A stretch of 64,000 bases of DNA from Bacteroides sp. GTDB lineage: Bacteria > Bacteroidota > Bacteroidia > Bacteroidales > Bacteroidaceae. Positions 37,837-46,745 of this stretch are shown here, piece by piece; the stretch's first letter is position 1, and every line of letters begins with the position of its first letter. A program made the position numbers and the translations under genes. The notes under the pieces were generated by a model that worked only from the letters and a program-made list of their open reading frames with translations, did no database searches and had not been told where the DNA came from. The stretch spans positions 1-64,000 of the forward strand of contig JASLCG010000029.1 of the NCBI GenBank assembly GCA_030151885.1, written 5' to 3'.

Positions 37837-39051
37837 AATTCTTTTACTTAAGTATCTAATTGGATAAGCTACCGAAATAAATCCTACACAAATAACAGTT
37901 GTAGCTGTTATAACAACATCTGTTAGTTGTAAACTAACAGGGTAAGTAGAGGTGATGAACTGTCCCCCACTTCCAAGTTTTATTATACCAAAGTAGTCTT
38001 GTATTAAAACCAGTAATATCCCTAAGAAGAGGCCAATAAAGGTTCCTATTAGTGTAATTATTCTTCCCTCTATCAGGAATATTTTAGAAATATTTTTTTT
38101 ACTAGCTCCTAAGTTCATTAGAATTTGCATATCTTCTTTCTTTTCAATGATTAACATTGATAATGAACTGATAATATTGAAAGAAGCTATTAATACAATA
38201 AAGGTTAGAAACAAATACGATATTAGTTTTTCAACTTTCATTATATTAAACACATCGGTTTGTTGCTCGTATCTATTCAAAACCTTATACTCTGAACCAA
38301 GTAGGGATTGTAGGTGTTTTTGAGCCAGTTTAAGATCTGTGTTAGCTTCAAATTTAAGCTCAATAGCTGTTGCTAAGTTCCGATAACCATATAGTTGTTC
38401 TACAAAATCAAGAGAGCATATAATGTAATGTGCATCATATTTGGGCTGGTTAACAGCAAATAATACCCCTGGAAGGTATAAATAATTTTTATTGAAAGAT
38501 GAAGATGGGTTAGCCATGTTTACGCGGCCTTTTTTAGGAGCATAAATTTCAAGAGGGAAGGCTGAATAGACTCCTGTACTAAGGTTTCCTGCAAGTTCAA
38601 CTCCGGGAATACCGTAGTTTACTACACTATCTTTCAGTTTAAAAACACCCTTACCAATAAGTAATGTATTGATATCTGTTACATGGTGAAAGTACTCATC
38701 AACGCCTTTTAAAGTAACCATATTTTGGTTGTCTTTAAATTTCACCATTGCATTTTCCTCTAAAGTAACAGTGTATTTATCTAGGTTTTTTACCGATTGG
38801 ATTTTTTTAAGTAAAAGAGAATCTACCTGAATAAACTTAGCCTGTTGTGGCATGACTTTTAACTCAGGGTCAAATGCTGTGAAGAAGCTAGCAACAGAGT
38901 CTTGAAAACCATTAAATACCGATAAGGTACATATAAGGGTAAGTGTTGCTAAAGCTATTCCACAGATTGATATTGTCGATATAACATTGATTGCGTTATG
39001 CTTCTTTTTGGAAAAAAGATAACGCAAAGCTATGTTCAATTCTAGTTTCAC
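37828..39051 (-). CDS. FtsX-like ABC transporter permease (LolC/E or MacB-type)
   Basis: A 407-residue inner-membrane protein with one N-terminal membrane segment (about 25-47), a large periplasmic domain (about 48-265) and three C-terminal segments (about 275-300, 325-350 and 375-400). This is the layout of MacB/LolCE-type permeases. The C-terminal FtsX region reads VLIASFNIISSLSMLIIEKKEDMQILMNLGASKKNISKIFLIEGRIITLIG in the sequence, seen here as SLSMLIIEKKEDMQILMNLG. It follows rbfA with a four-base overlap. The partner ATPase is not nearby. A role in lipoprotein release is plausible, given the family, but not certain. Confidence 0.85.
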   Translation of the reverse strand: MKLELNIALRYLFSKKKHNAINVISTISICGIALATLTLICTLSVFNGFQDSVASFFTAFDPELKVMPQQAKFIQVDSLLLKKIQSVKNLDKYTVTLEENAMVKFKDNQNMVTLKGVDEYFHHVTDINTLLIGKGVFKLKDSVVNYGIPGVELAGNLSTGVYSAFPLEIYAPKKGRVNMANPSSSFNKNYLYLPGVLFAVNQPKYDAHYIICSLDFVEQLYGYRNLATAIELKFEANTDLKLAQKHLQSLLGSEYKVLNRYEQQTDVFNIMKVEKLISYLFLTFIVLIASFNIISSLSMLIIEKKEDMQILMNLGASKKNISKIFLIEGRIITLIGTFIGLFLGILLVLIQDYFGIIKLGSGGQFITSTYPVSLQLTDVVITATTVICVGFISVAYPIRYLSKRILV

Positions 39052-39380
39052 TTTAATAATTCTTCTATTCGAGCAGCATAGTCTAAAGAATCGTCAATAA
39101 AGAATTTTAATTCAGGTATAATTCTTAACTGATGACGAACTCTTTTACCTAAGTCAAAGCGTATTTGACTAGCATTTTCTGAAATAGCTTTTAAAAGCTC
39201 ACTTCTTTTATCATTAGGGAAAATACTTAAATATACTCTTGCTATACTTAGATCTGGGCTGATTTTAACACCACTAATAGATATTATAACACCTCTTGTA
39301 GCTTTTGTTTGAAGTAAAAAAAGTTCACCTAATTCTTTCTGTATAAGTCTAGATATTCTTTCTTGTCTTGTTGTTTCCAT
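39048..39380 (-). CDS. rbfA: Ribosome-binding factor A
   Basis: A small KH-fold factor that helps 30S maturation, 110 residues. The pattern METTRQERISRLIQKELGEL at the N-terminus, followed by GVIISISGVKISPDLSIARVYLSIF and the C-terminal RHQLRIIPELKFFIDDSLDYAARIEELL, is characteristic. It is placed between an O-methyltransferase gene (8-base gap) and the FtsX-like permease (4-base overlap), the common Bacteroidales order. Confidence 0.94.
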   Translation of the reverse strand: METTRQERISRLIQKELGELFLLQTKATRGVIISISGVKISPDLSIARVYLSIFPNDKRSELLKAISENASQIRFDLGKRVRHQLRIIPELKFFIDDSLDYAARIEELLK

Positions 39381-39388
39381 ATATAATT

Positions 39389-40027
39389 TTACAATTTTCT
39401 AATCATTGTTAAGCCATCGCGCAAAGGTAATATAACTTTTTCAACTCTTTTGTCATTTGCAATATAGTTATTGAAAGCTTTTATACCAATAGTTTGCCAG
39501 TCATTGTCCTTTGGTGTTTCTGTCACATGTCCGTCCCATAGTGTATTATCAGCTAGTATATATCCACCTTTTGATAAATTGGCTAGAACCATCTCATAAT
39601 AAGCAATATAGTCTCTTTTGTCTCCATCTACGAATGCCATATCAAAAGTTATACCCAATTTAGGTACTACTTCAAGGGCATTTCCTATAATAAACTCTAT
39701 TTGTTTAGCATAGGGAGAGTTTTCTAGCCAAGGGCGTGTAAAATCCTCCTGCTCATCATTAATTTCAAAAGTGTAGAGTTTTCCTTCTGGTTGTAGTCCT
39801 TCGGCCATACATAGAGCAGAGTAGCCACTATAGGTTCCTATTTCTAGGATATAGTTAGGGCGAATCATTTGAGTTAACATTTTCAAGATTCGCCCCTGTA
39901 TGTGTCCAGAGGCCATTCTAGGACGTAAAAGATTAACATGAGTAGCCCTTATTAGGGCTTTTAAGTAATCGTTTTCGCTGTCGCTATGTTCTTCTATATA
40001 GCGATCCAAAGCCTCGGAATTTGTCAT
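39389..40027 (-). CDS. Class I SAM-dependent O-methyltransferase
   Basis: A 212-residue soluble protein of the methyltransferase-3 (PF01596, catechol/caffeoyl-CoA type) family. Motif I is ILEIGTYSGYSALCMAEGL (about 76-94). The acidic ribose-binding strand is LYTFEINDEQ. Metal-binding residues are in MAFVDGDKRDYIAYYE and ILADNTLWDGHV. It is the third gene of a minus-strand run aroQ-pyk-OMT-rbfA-permease. The substrate is not predictable. The protein is an intact relative of the degenerate one at the left edge of the window. Confidence 0.9.
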   Translation of the reverse strand: MTNSEALDRYIEEHSDSENDYLKALIRATHVNLLRPRMASGHIQGRILKMLTQMIRPNYILEIGTYSGYSALCMAEGLQPEGKLYTFEINDEQEDFTRPWLENSPYAKQIEFIIGNALEVVPKLGITFDMAFVDGDKRDYIAYYEMVLANLSKGGYILADNTLWDGHVTETPKDNDWQTIGIKAFNNYIANDKRVEKVILPLRDGLTMIRKL

Positions 40028-40043
40028 TAATAAAGTTTGTTAT

Positions 40044-41498
40044 TTATAGATAACGGTTTTTATTAGGTAATACATACTCTTTTCCTTCATTCTCAAGAAC
40101 GTCTCCAACAGTGTTTATTTCTAAGAAAGAAGTTTTAGTGTTTCTTTTACCACCACTTAAGTAGCAAACCATTTCATCTTCAGAAAGACGACCTTCATTT
40201 AAAAGGTGTTGAAGTGCTGCAAAGTAGTATTCTTGTCCATTTGCTTTTTCTGGCATAAACATAGCTTCTACACCATATGATAGGGCTAAGTGACGCAGAG
40301 TTTTCTCTTTGTAACAGATAGCAAGTACAGGACATTTACCACGGAATGCTGCTAGGTTACGCGCTGTTTTACCACTAAAGCTATCTGTAATAATTGCTCC
40401 AATCTTCATTAACTGTGAAGCTTTAACAGCTTGTTTAGCTAAGAATGCAGTAACATCAGGATTAACTAATGGAACCTTAATATCGTTTTCGTCTAATTTA
40501 TCAGCTTCAGCTTGTGCAGCAATAGTAGCCATAGTTCTAACAGCTTCAACAGGATATTTACCATAAGCAGTTTCACCACTTAACATAAGAGCGTCTGTTC
40601 TATAGTAAATAGCATTTGCAATATCTGTAACCTCAGCACGTGTTGGACGTGGGTTTCCAATCATTGTATGAAGCATTTGTGTTGCTACAATAACAGGCTT
40701 TTTAGCAAGGATACATTTTTTAATGATAATACGTTGGATACCAGGTATACGTTCTTGAGGAACCTCAATACCTAAATCACCACGTGCAATCATGATACCG
40801 TCTGCGTGTTCAATAATTTCATCAATATTATCAATACCTTCTTGATTTTCAATTTTAGCTATAATTTTGATATCGCTATTATGTTCGTCAAGAATTTCTT
40901 TGATATCGTAGATATCTTGTCTGTTTCTAACGAAAGAGTGTGCTATAAAATCAATGTCTTTTTTAATAGCAAAAAGTATATTGCTTTTATCTTTTTCTGT
41001 TAATGAAGGTAAGTTAATACGTACTCCTGGAACGTTAACACTCTTACGGCTTGAAAGCGTAGAGTCGTTCATTACTTCACAAACTAAACTGTTATTTTCT
41101 CTTTTTATAACTTTTAGATCGATTTCACCATCATCGATAAGAATATGGTATCCTTCATTTACATCATTAACAAAACCTGGATAAGAAACTGCAATACACT
41201 CTTTTGTTGTAGTTCTAGCAGGATCTCCTACGATAGTAACTTGCTCTCCTGTTTTATAGTCAATTGAGTTTTCACAAGCAGTAGTTCTTACTTCTGGACC
41301 TTTTGTATCAATTAAAAGAGCAATTCTATTTGATACTTGTCTAGCATTTTCAATAAGTACTTCAAGTCCTTCTTGTGAGGCATGCGCAGTATTCATACGA
41401 ACTACGTTCATACCAGCTTCATAAAGTTGTTTGATGAAATCTACATCGCAACGTCTATCCGAGATAGAAGCTACTATTTTAGTTTGTTTGAGCATCAT
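40044..41498 (-). CDS. pyk: Pyruvate kinase
   Basis: This glycolytic enzyme forms pyruvate and ATP from PEP and ADP. The 484 residues are full length. The N-terminal RMNTAHAS is the Bacteroidetes form of the RxNxSHG substrate motif, LLIDTKGPEVRT follows, and the Mg/PEP site is MIARGDLGIEVP with the preceding IIAKIENQEG (catalytic Lys). The C-terminal allosteric domain includes SGKTARNLAAFRGKCPVLAIC. It is second in the run starting with aroQ, 47 bases downstream of it. Confidence 0.95.
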   Translation of the reverse strand: MMLKQTKIVASISDRRCDVDFIKQLYEAGMNVVRMNTAHASQEGLEVLIENARQVSNRIALLIDTKGPEVRTTACENSIDYKTGEQVTIVGDPARTTTKECIAVSYPGFVNDVNEGYHILIDDGEIDLKVIKRENNSLVCEVMNDSTLSSRKSVNVPGVRINLPSLTEKDKSNILFAIKKDIDFIAHSFVRNRQDIYDIKEILDEHNSDIKIIAKIENQEGIDNIDEIIEHADGIMIARGDLGIEVPQERIPGIQRIIIKKCILAKKPVIVATQMLHTMIGNPRPTRAEVTDIANAIYYRTDALMLSGETAYGKYPVEAVRTMATIAAQAEADKLDENDIKVPLVNPDVTAFLAKQAVKASQLMKIGAIITDSFSGKTARNLAAFRGKCPVLAICYKEKTLRHLALSYGVEAMFMPEKANGQEYYFAALQHLLNEGRLSEDEMVCYLSGGKRNTKTSFLEINTVGDVLENEGKEYVLPNKNRYL

Positions 41499-41545
41499 AA
41501 TAATTATATTTATATTTAAAATTTTTCAATTTAAAAATTAATTCA

Positions 41546-41962
41546 TTAGTCAATAAGGGCCTCAAGGGCAAGTTGGTAGGATTTTAAGCCAAAACCACAG
41601 ATTACTCCTTTACAGCCAGCGGCAATCATAGAGTGATGCCTATAAGCTTCTCGGGCTTGTGTGTTTGAAATATGTACTTCGATTACGGGTGCGGGAACTG
41701 CTCGAATGGCATCTAAAAGAGCAATTGAAGTGTGTGTATATGCTCCGGCATTAAGAATAATACCATCATATAAGAATCCAACTTCTTGTATCTTGTCTAT
41801 TAGTTCTCCTTCGATATTTGATTGAAAATATGATAGGTCAATGTCAGGATATGTCTTAACCAAATGTTTAAAATAATCTTTGACAGATTGGACTCCATAT
41901 ATCGTAGGTTCACGTTTTCCTACTAAATTGATGTTTGGTCCATTAATAATGAGAACTTTCAT
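41546..41962 (-). CDS. aroQ: 3-dehydroquinate dehydratase, type II
   Basis: A shikimate-pathway enzyme that dehydrates 3-dehydroquinate, 138 residues, the usual type II size. The flexible lid carries R17 and catalytic Y22 in NINLVGKREPTIYG. LNAGAYTHTSIALLDA gives the substrate-binding Asn and His, and VIEVHISN gives the catalytic His. C-terminal GVICGFGLKSYQLALEAL completes the fold. It is divergent from xerD and heads the minus-strand run. Confidence 0.95.
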   Translation of the reverse strand: MKVLIINGPNINLVGKREPTIYGVQSVKDYFKHLVKTYPDIDLSYFQSNIEGELIDKIQEVGFLYDGIILNAGAYTHTSIALLDAIRAVPAPVIEVHISNTQAREAYRHHSMIAAGCKGVICGFGLKSYQLALEALID

Positions 41963-41986
41963 TTTCTATAATCGTATCTTATTTGA

Positions 41987-41994
41987 TATCTTTG
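41987..41994 (+). promoter_or_regulatory. -7 box of xerD promoter
   Basis: TATCTTTG, 40 bases upstream of the xerD start; overlaps the aroQ leader region. The -33 element is unclear. Confidence 0.45.
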
Positions 41995-42016
41995 TTTAGA
42001 AATTGATATTATCTTG

Positions 42017-42024
42017 CAAAGATA
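42017..42024 (-). promoter_or_regulatory. -7 box of aroQ promoter
   Basis: CAAAGATA on the plus strand is TATCTTTG on the minus strand, 55 bases upstream of the aroQ start. With the xerD box at 41987 it makes a pair of overlapping divergent promoters. Confidence 0.45.
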
Positions 42025-42033
42025 TTAAATTTT

Positions 42034-42957
42034 ATGGTAAAAACAGATTTTTCACTCAATAACAAACAACTTTCTACAGTTGTTTTGGAATATAAGCAAT
42101 ATCTTCAATTAGAAAAGTCTCTATCTGAGAATACTTTGGAAGCATATATGTCTGATCTAGAAAAGATTGTATCATTTTGTAGAGCAGAAAACACCCCTAT
42201 TTTTAATTTGTCTTTAAATGATTTGCACAGCTTTGTTGCTGGTCTTCATGACATTGGAATACACCCTCGCTCTCAAGCAAGAATTATTTCAGGAGTAAAA
42301 TCTTTTTTTAGCTACTTATTAATGGAGGGTATCATAGAAAATGACCCTTCTAGCTTATTAGAGACTCCTAAAATAGGATTTAAAATTCCCGAAGTTCTAT
42401 CATTAGATGAAGTCGATCGTATAATTGCCTGTGTTGATGTAAGCACAGACGAAGGGCAGAGAAATCGTGCTATTATAGAGACTCTATACAGCTGTGGCTT
42501 GCGTGTGTCGGAATTAACGGGTTTAAAAATATCAAATATTTACTTTGAAGAGGAGTTCATAATGGTAGATGGGAAAGGTAAAAAGCAGAGGCTTGTACCA
42601 ATATCAGGGAAAGCTATAAATGAAATCAAAAACTATCTCTATGTAAGAAATTTAATGCCTGTTCAAAAAGGATTTGAAGATATACTATATCTTAATAGAA
42701 GAGGAAAAAGCTTATCTAGGGTAATGATATTTAATATTATAAAAAGATACACCAGTGAATCAGGAATTAGAAAGAATGTAAGCCCTCACACTTTTAGGCA
42801 TTCATTTGCTACTCACTTACTTGAAGGAGGAGCAAATCTAAGAGCAATACAAAGTATGTTAGGACATGAATCTATTGTGACAACTGAAATTTATACCCAT
42901 TTAGATAAAACAAGAATTCGTCAAGAAATTTTGGAATATCACCCAAGAAATAAGTAA
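42034..42957 (+). CDS. xerD: Site-specific tyrosine recombinase XerD
   Basis: The chromosome-dimer resolution recombinase, 307 residues. The N-terminal SAM-like core-binding domain (about 15-100) includes YLQLEKSLSENTLEAYMSDL. The catalytic residues are R157 (CGLRVSEL), H252 and R255 (HTFRHSF), H278 (LGHES) and Y287 (EIYTHLDK), a complete R-H-R-H-Y set, with the beta-hairpin lysine in GKGKKQRLVP. Size, housekeeping neighbours and lack of phage genes argue for XerD or XerC rather than an element integrase. Confidence 0.92.
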   Translation: MVKTDFSLNNKQLSTVVLEYKQYLQLEKSLSENTLEAYMSDLEKIVSFCRAENTPIFNLSLNDLHSFVAGLHDIGIHPRSQARIISGVKSFFSYLLMEGIIENDPSSLLETPKIGFKIPEVLSLDEVDRIIACVDVSTDEGQRNRAIIETLYSCGLRVSELTGLKISNIYFEEEFIMVDGKGKKQRLVPISGKAINEIKNYLYVRNLMPVQKGFEDILYLNRRGKSLSRVMIFNIIKRYTSESGIRKNVSPHTFRHSFATHLLEGGANLRAIQSMLGHESIVTTEIYTHLDKTRIRQEILEYHPRNK

Positions 42958-43066
42958 ATTAGTATAAAAATGATTGTTATTTTACTTTTCGAGTAGAATA
43001 ATGATAATAAAAGAATTAGAGTAGATAAAAAATATTAATTTTACTCGCATTTGATGTTGAATACTT

Positions 43067-43098
43067 TTTGTAGTTACACTTTGTATTTAATATCTTTG
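43067..43098 (+). promoter_or_regulatory. Promoter of the OmpA/TPR lipoprotein gene
   Basis: TTTG (43067-43070) is followed after 20 bases by TATCTTTG (43091-43098), a near-perfect Bacteroidetes promoter. Predicted start near 43105, leader about 24 bases. It lies downstream of the first in-frame ATG at 43051 and so rules that start out. Confidence 0.75.
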
Positions 43099-43128
43099 TA
43101 TGAGATTATAAACATTAAATTTAAGCCA

Positions 43129-44823
43129 ATGATGACTAAAAAGTTGTATCTGCCATTTATTATGGCATTAGTTGTAGTGCTTTCTTCTTGCGGAAGTAAG
43201 ATGGGAAGCCTTTCATCAGACTACTTTACAACAACTCCAGCTGTTCTTGAAGCAGTAGGTGGTAAAGTACCTGTGACTATTAACGGAAAATTCCCTGAAA
43301 AATACTTTAACAAAAATGCAATTGTTGAGGTTACTCCTATCCTTAAATGGAAAGGTGGAGAAGCTAAAGGTAAAACTGCTGTATTCCAAGGTGAAAAAGT
43401 AGAAGGTAATAACCAAGCTATCTCTTACAAATTTGGTGGTAACTATACAATGAAAGCTGAATTTGATTATGTTCCAGAAATGGCTAATTCAGGCTTATAC
43501 TTAGAGTTCACAGCTAAAAAAGGAAAGAAAAAATTAACTATTCCTGCTGTTAGAATAGCTGATGGTGTTATTTCAACTTCTCAGTTGATTAACAACACAG
43601 TTGCTTCTGCAAATGCTGCACTAGGTGAAGACGAGTTCCAAAGAATTATTAAAGAAGCTTATAAGGAAAACATTATGTTCCTTATTCAACAAGCTAACAT
43701 CCGTTCAAGCGAGCTTAAAAAAGCTACTAACTTCAACACTGAAGCTAAAAACATCGCTTTATCAGAAAACAAAAGAATCGCTAATGTAGAAGTTTCTGCA
43801 TACGCTTCTCCTGATGGTGGTATTAAGCTTAACGAAGGCTTAGCTAAAAACCGTGAAAAAAACACAGCAAATTTAGTAAACAGAAATCTTAAGAGAGCAA
43901 AACTAGATGCTCCAGTTGATGCTAAATATACAGCTCAAGACTGGGAAGGTTTTAAAGAATTAGTTTCTCAATCAAACATTCAAGATAAAGACCTTATCTT
44001 ACGTGTTCTTTCTATGTACTCTAACCCAGAACAAAGAGAGCAAGAAATTAAAAACATCTCTTCTGTTTATTCTACTTTAGCTCAAGAAGTACTTCCTCAA
44101 TTAAGACGTACTCGTTTGACTCTTAATTACGAAATTATCGGTAAATCTGATGAGGAAATTGCTGAGTTAGCGAAAAACAATGCTAAAGAACTTAATGTAG
44201 AAGAATTACTTTACGCTGCTACTTTAACTAATAATGTTAATGAGCAAGCTACTATCTACACAAAAGCAACAGAATTATACCCAAGAGATTACCGTGGTTT
44301 TAACAACTTAGGTAAACTAGCTTTCCAAGCTGGTAACTTAGCTAAGGCAGAATCTTACTTTAATAAAGCTTATTCTATTGAAGCTGCTCCAGAAGTAAGT
44401 GTAAACCTTGGTCTTATCGCTCTAACTAAATCTAATAAAGATGCTGCTGCATCATATTTAGGTAAGGGTGCTGGTGCTAAAGATTTCAACGAAGCTATGG
44501 GTAACTTATATGTAGCTGAAGGTGAGTATGACAAAGCTGTTCGTTCTTTCGGTGACGTTAACACAAACAGTGCTGCTCTAGCTCAAATCCTTGCAAAAGA
44601 TTACAACAAAGCTAAAAACACATTGAATAATGTTGAGAATGCTGATGCTTATACAGATTACTTAAAAGCTGTTTTAGGTGCTAGAACAAACAACACTTCA
44701 ATGGTGGTTGATAACTTAACTAAAGCAATTGCTAAAGATCGTACATTAGCTAAGAAAGCTGCTACAGATTTAGAATTCTCTAAATACTTTACAGATGCTG
44801 CTTTCGCTAAAATTATTAAATAA
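43129..44823 (+). CDS. Outer-membrane lipoprotein with OmpA-like and TPR domains
   Basis: The 564-residue lipoprotein starts at 43129 (MMTKKLYLPF), with lipobox VLSSCGS. The upstream ATG at 43051 precedes the promoter. Residues about 25-170 form a beta-rich N-terminal region. An OmpA-like segment (about 215-320, IANVEVSAYASPDGGIKLN, then AKNREKNTANLV) may contact peptidoglycan. The last 180 residues hold several TPR units (AKNYPRDYRGFNNLGKLAF-like, here LYPRDYRGFNNLGKLAFQAG). Similar proteins are abundant in Bacteroidales outer membranes. Frequent AAC, TTC and TAC codons compared with neighbours and the strong promoter suggest high expression. A strong terminator follows. Confidence 0.8.
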   Translation: MMTKKLYLPFIMALVVVLSSCGSKMGSLSSDYFTTTPAVLEAVGGKVPVTINGKFPEKYFNKNAIVEVTPILKWKGGEAKGKTAVFQGEKVEGNNQAISYKFGGNYTMKAEFDYVPEMANSGLYLEFTAKKGKKKLTIPAVRIADGVISTSQLINNTVASANAALGEDEFQRIIKEAYKENIMFLIQQANIRSSELKKATNFNTEAKNIALSENKRIANVEVSAYASPDGGIKLNEGLAKNREKNTANLVNRNLKRAKLDAPVDAKYTAQDWEGFKELVSQSNIQDKDLILRVLSMYSNPEQREQEIKNISSVYSTLAQEVLPQLRRTRLTLNYEIIGKSDEEIAELAKNNAKELNVEELLYAATLTNNVNEQATIYTKATELYPRDYRGFNNLGKLAFQAGNLAKAESYFNKAYSIEAAPEVSVNLGLIALTKSNKDAAASYLGKGAGAKDFNEAMGNLYVAEGEYDKAVRSFGDVNTNSAALAQILAKDYNKAKNTLNNVENADAYTDYLKAVLGARTNNTSMVVDNLTKAIAKDRTLAKKAATDLEFSKYFTDAAFAKIIK

Positions 44824-44848
44824 TTTAGAGAGCTAGCTTTAAAAATAG

Positions 44849-44887
44849 AAAGTGGGTAACTCATATTGAGTTACCCACTTTTTTTAT
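44849..44887 (+). terminator. Terminator after the OmpA/TPR lipoprotein gene
   Basis: A perfect 15-bp stem (44849-44863 with 44867-44881), a 3-base loop and a T run. Confidence 0.93.
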
Positions 44888-44929
44888 GTCGATTCTTTAT
44901 AATTATAATGGTGTTATACTGATTATACA

Positions 44930-45002
44930 TTGCCGACTAACACAAGGTATGTCGGCAACTAACCTCAGGCACATTGCCGACATGCATAAGGCACATCGGC
45001 AA
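44930..45002. repeat. Palindromic repeat array B (22-base half-site spacing)
   Basis: The same architecture as the array at 2229-2301. TTGCCGA is at 44930 and 44974 and TCGGCAA at 44952 and 44996, all separated by exactly 15 bases, giving two 29-base units with a 44-base period. The spacer between units contains AACCTCAGGC, also present inside a unit of array A, so the spacers are related and not random. Confidence 0.85.
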
Positions 45003-45070
45003 TAAGAGAAGTTGTTGTCGTTATGACTTTTTTATAAGTGTAATATCTGCTACTAATTGATACTCTCTAC

Positions 45071-45101
45071 TTGGTGAAATATGATTAAAAGTGTATATTT
45101 G
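45071..45101 (+). promoter_or_regulatory. Promoter of tRNA-Arg
   Basis: TTG at 45071-45073 is followed after 20 bases by TATATTTG at 45094-45101. The tRNA begins 16 bases downstream, consistent with a short 5' leader. Confidence 0.65.
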
Positions 45102-45117
45102 TAGCCCATAATCATAT

Positions 45118-45189
45118 GGTCTCGTAGTTCAACGGATAGAATAGAAGTTTCCTAAACTTTAGATCCGGGTTCGATTCCCGGCGAGACTA
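45118..45189 (+). tRNA. tRNA-Arg (anticodon CCU)
   Basis: The cloverleaf folds completely: a 7-bp acceptor (45118-45124 with 45182-45188, one G-U), a 4-bp D stem, an anticodon stem with loop TTCCTAA carrying anticodon CCT, a 4-base variable loop, and a perfect 5-bp T stem with loop TTCGATT. The discriminator base is A (45189) and CCA is not encoded. It decodes AGG. It stands alone, 116 bases after array B. Confidence 0.93.
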
Positions 45190-45440
45190 CTTTGAATGAT
45201 TTCTTTTTTAGATCTCCCTCTATGTTGTTTGAACTCCTCCCACCCTTGATTACTGTTTTATGTTGATTCAGAGTTTATAAAGATACATTTGGTACTATCC
45301 TTTTCAACTAATTTCCCTTATTAGACTTTGTGTATATATTTGTTTTCGCTATTTGGCTCTCAGTAATACGGGTTTGTAGTAAGAAAGGCTACTATAGCAT
45401 ATACACATAGAGTAATTTGTGATTCAAAATGAGAACATAT
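45190..45440. other. Intergenic stretch without a recognised gene
   Basis: About 250 bases between tRNA-Arg and the terminator of the MFS gene. No open frame of note is present. A TATATTTG box at 45335-45342 could drive a short transcript to the hairpin at 45443-45476, but no -33 element is seen. No att-like copy of the tRNA 3' end is seen. Confidence 0.4.
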
Positions 45441-45442
45441 AA

Positions 45443-45476
45443 AAAAGTCCTAAGTGTAATCTACCCTAGGACTTTT
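45443..45476 (-). terminator. Terminator of the MFS gene
   Basis: A 10-bp stem (45443-45452 with 45467-45476) with a 14-base loop is followed on the minus strand by a T-rich run, 26 bases after the MFS stop codon. Confidence 0.75.
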
Positions 45477-45501
45477 GATAACTTGCTAGTTAATATGTCA
45501 A

Positions 45502-46707
45502 TTAATTATCTTCTATATATATCGGTTTAGAAGCTTTACGACCAGAAATAGTCATAATAACTATCATAATTAATAGAAAACAAAATGAAGCTTTCCAAGA
45601 GCTATCCCAATCGTATAGTACACCGAAAATAGGTGGCCCAAAGGCTGCTATTAAATATCCTACAGATTGTGCTTTACCTGAAATTTTAATGGTTCCATCC
45701 ATAGTCCTACTTTTTAGTGAGAAGAAAAGAATAGATAGGCTAAAAGCTAATCCACTTGCCATACCAATTACTATTGCGGTTAAATAAATGAAGTCTGCTT
45801 TTAATACTGTTAACATCGAAATACCTAAGAACATTAATATGCCGACCATATAAATCATAACTTTTTGATCTTTCATTTTTGTAGCAATAATAGGGCTAAC
45901 AAACATAACAGGTAACATAGCTAACTGAATAACAGATAAAACAATACCTGTTTCAGACTCTTTCATGCCATAATCTATCAGTACTACGGGTAAAAGTGCT
46001 ACGAGGCAATAATAAACTAGTGATTGTATCCCCATAAAAATACTAATACTCCAAGCTTGCTTAGACTTAAATACATTAAAGCTATTTGCACCAGTTGTTT
46101 TACTTTGTGTCTTTTGTGTTGCAGATGGTTTATTCCTATTAATAATGGTTTCAATACTAATTGCTACTAGTGCAACAAGACCCCAAGCAGTCCAAATTCC
46201 TAGTGATCCTTTCCAACCCATGTTTGTCCATTGCCCTATTGCAATACTTAATCCAGCAGCAGCTGCTGCAATTAAATTCATGGCTACAGAGAATACTCCT
46301 GTCATAACCCCTACTTTATTAGGGAAAATCTTTTTAATGTATGCTGGTGTTAAAACATTACCAATGCATATACCTAAACCTATCAAGAAAGAGCCTAGAA
46401 ATAGCATTGAAGTGCTTCCACTGACACGCAGATAAAGGCCAACAATTAGGAATAGTAGTGAATAAATTAAACTGTAGTTGATGTTTGTTTTGACAGCAAA
46501 CTTACTTATTAGAACAGAACAGCTCGCAAAAACAATTAAAGGAATTGATGTTAAGAGGCTACCCTCTAGTGTACTAAGATTAAATATTGCTATCATTTCG
46601 TTTAAAACTGGACTGACAGCTGTCATTGGGGCTCTGAGTCCTCCTGCTATTAGAATAACAACTAATACACTAAGGAGTGTTAAGCCTATTTTGTTTTTTT
46701 TACTCAT
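45502..46707 (-). CDS. MFS transporter of the CynX/NimT family
   Basis: A 401-residue inner-membrane protein with 12 predicted membrane segments. The N-terminus GGLRAPMTAVSPVLNEM (about 22-38) is characteristic of the cyanate/2-nitroimidazole (CynX/NimT) branch of the major facilitator superfamily. IGLGICIGNVLTPAYIKKIFP (about 108-128) is the conserved segment after helix 4. Substrate unknown. The gene is divergent from an AraC regulator 102 bases away, which probably controls it. Confidence 0.9.
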   Translation of the reverse strand: MSKKNKIGLTLLSVLVVILIAGGLRAPMTAVSPVLNEMIAIFNLSTLEGSLLTSIPLIVFASCSVLISKFAVKTNINYSLIYSLLFLIVGLYLRVSGSTSMLFLGSFLIGLGICIGNVLTPAYIKKIFPNKVGVMTGVFSVAMNLIAAAAAGLSIAIGQWTNMGWKGSLGIWTAWGLVALVAISIETIINRNKPSATQKTQSKTTGANSFNVFKSKQAWSISIFMGIQSLVYYCLVALLPVVLIDYGMKESETGIVLSVIQLAMLPVMFVSPIIATKMKDQKVMIYMVGILMFLGISMLTVLKADFIYLTAIVIGMASGLAFSLSILFFSLKSRTMDGTIKISGKAQSVGYLIAAFGPPIFGVLYDWDSSWKASFCFLLIMIVIMTISGRKASKPIYIEDN

Positions 46708-46745
46708 AATAAAATCTATTGAATTCTGTAATTATTACTAGAATA

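Noticed and set aside
42034..42957. Integrase of a mobile element next to tRNA-Arg
   Set aside because: The protein is a typical XerD by size and residues, sits among housekeeping genes, and no att-like duplication of the tRNA 3' end was seen.
43051..43128. Start of the OmpA/TPR lipoprotein at the ATG at 43051
   Set aside because: A well-formed promoter at 43067-43098 lies downstream of that ATG, and the lipoprotein signal begins at 43129.
2229..45002. CRISPR arrays at the two palindromic repeat sites
   Set aside because: Repeats are only 7 bases and alternate in orientation, spacers are 15 bases and related to each other, and no cas genes are present.
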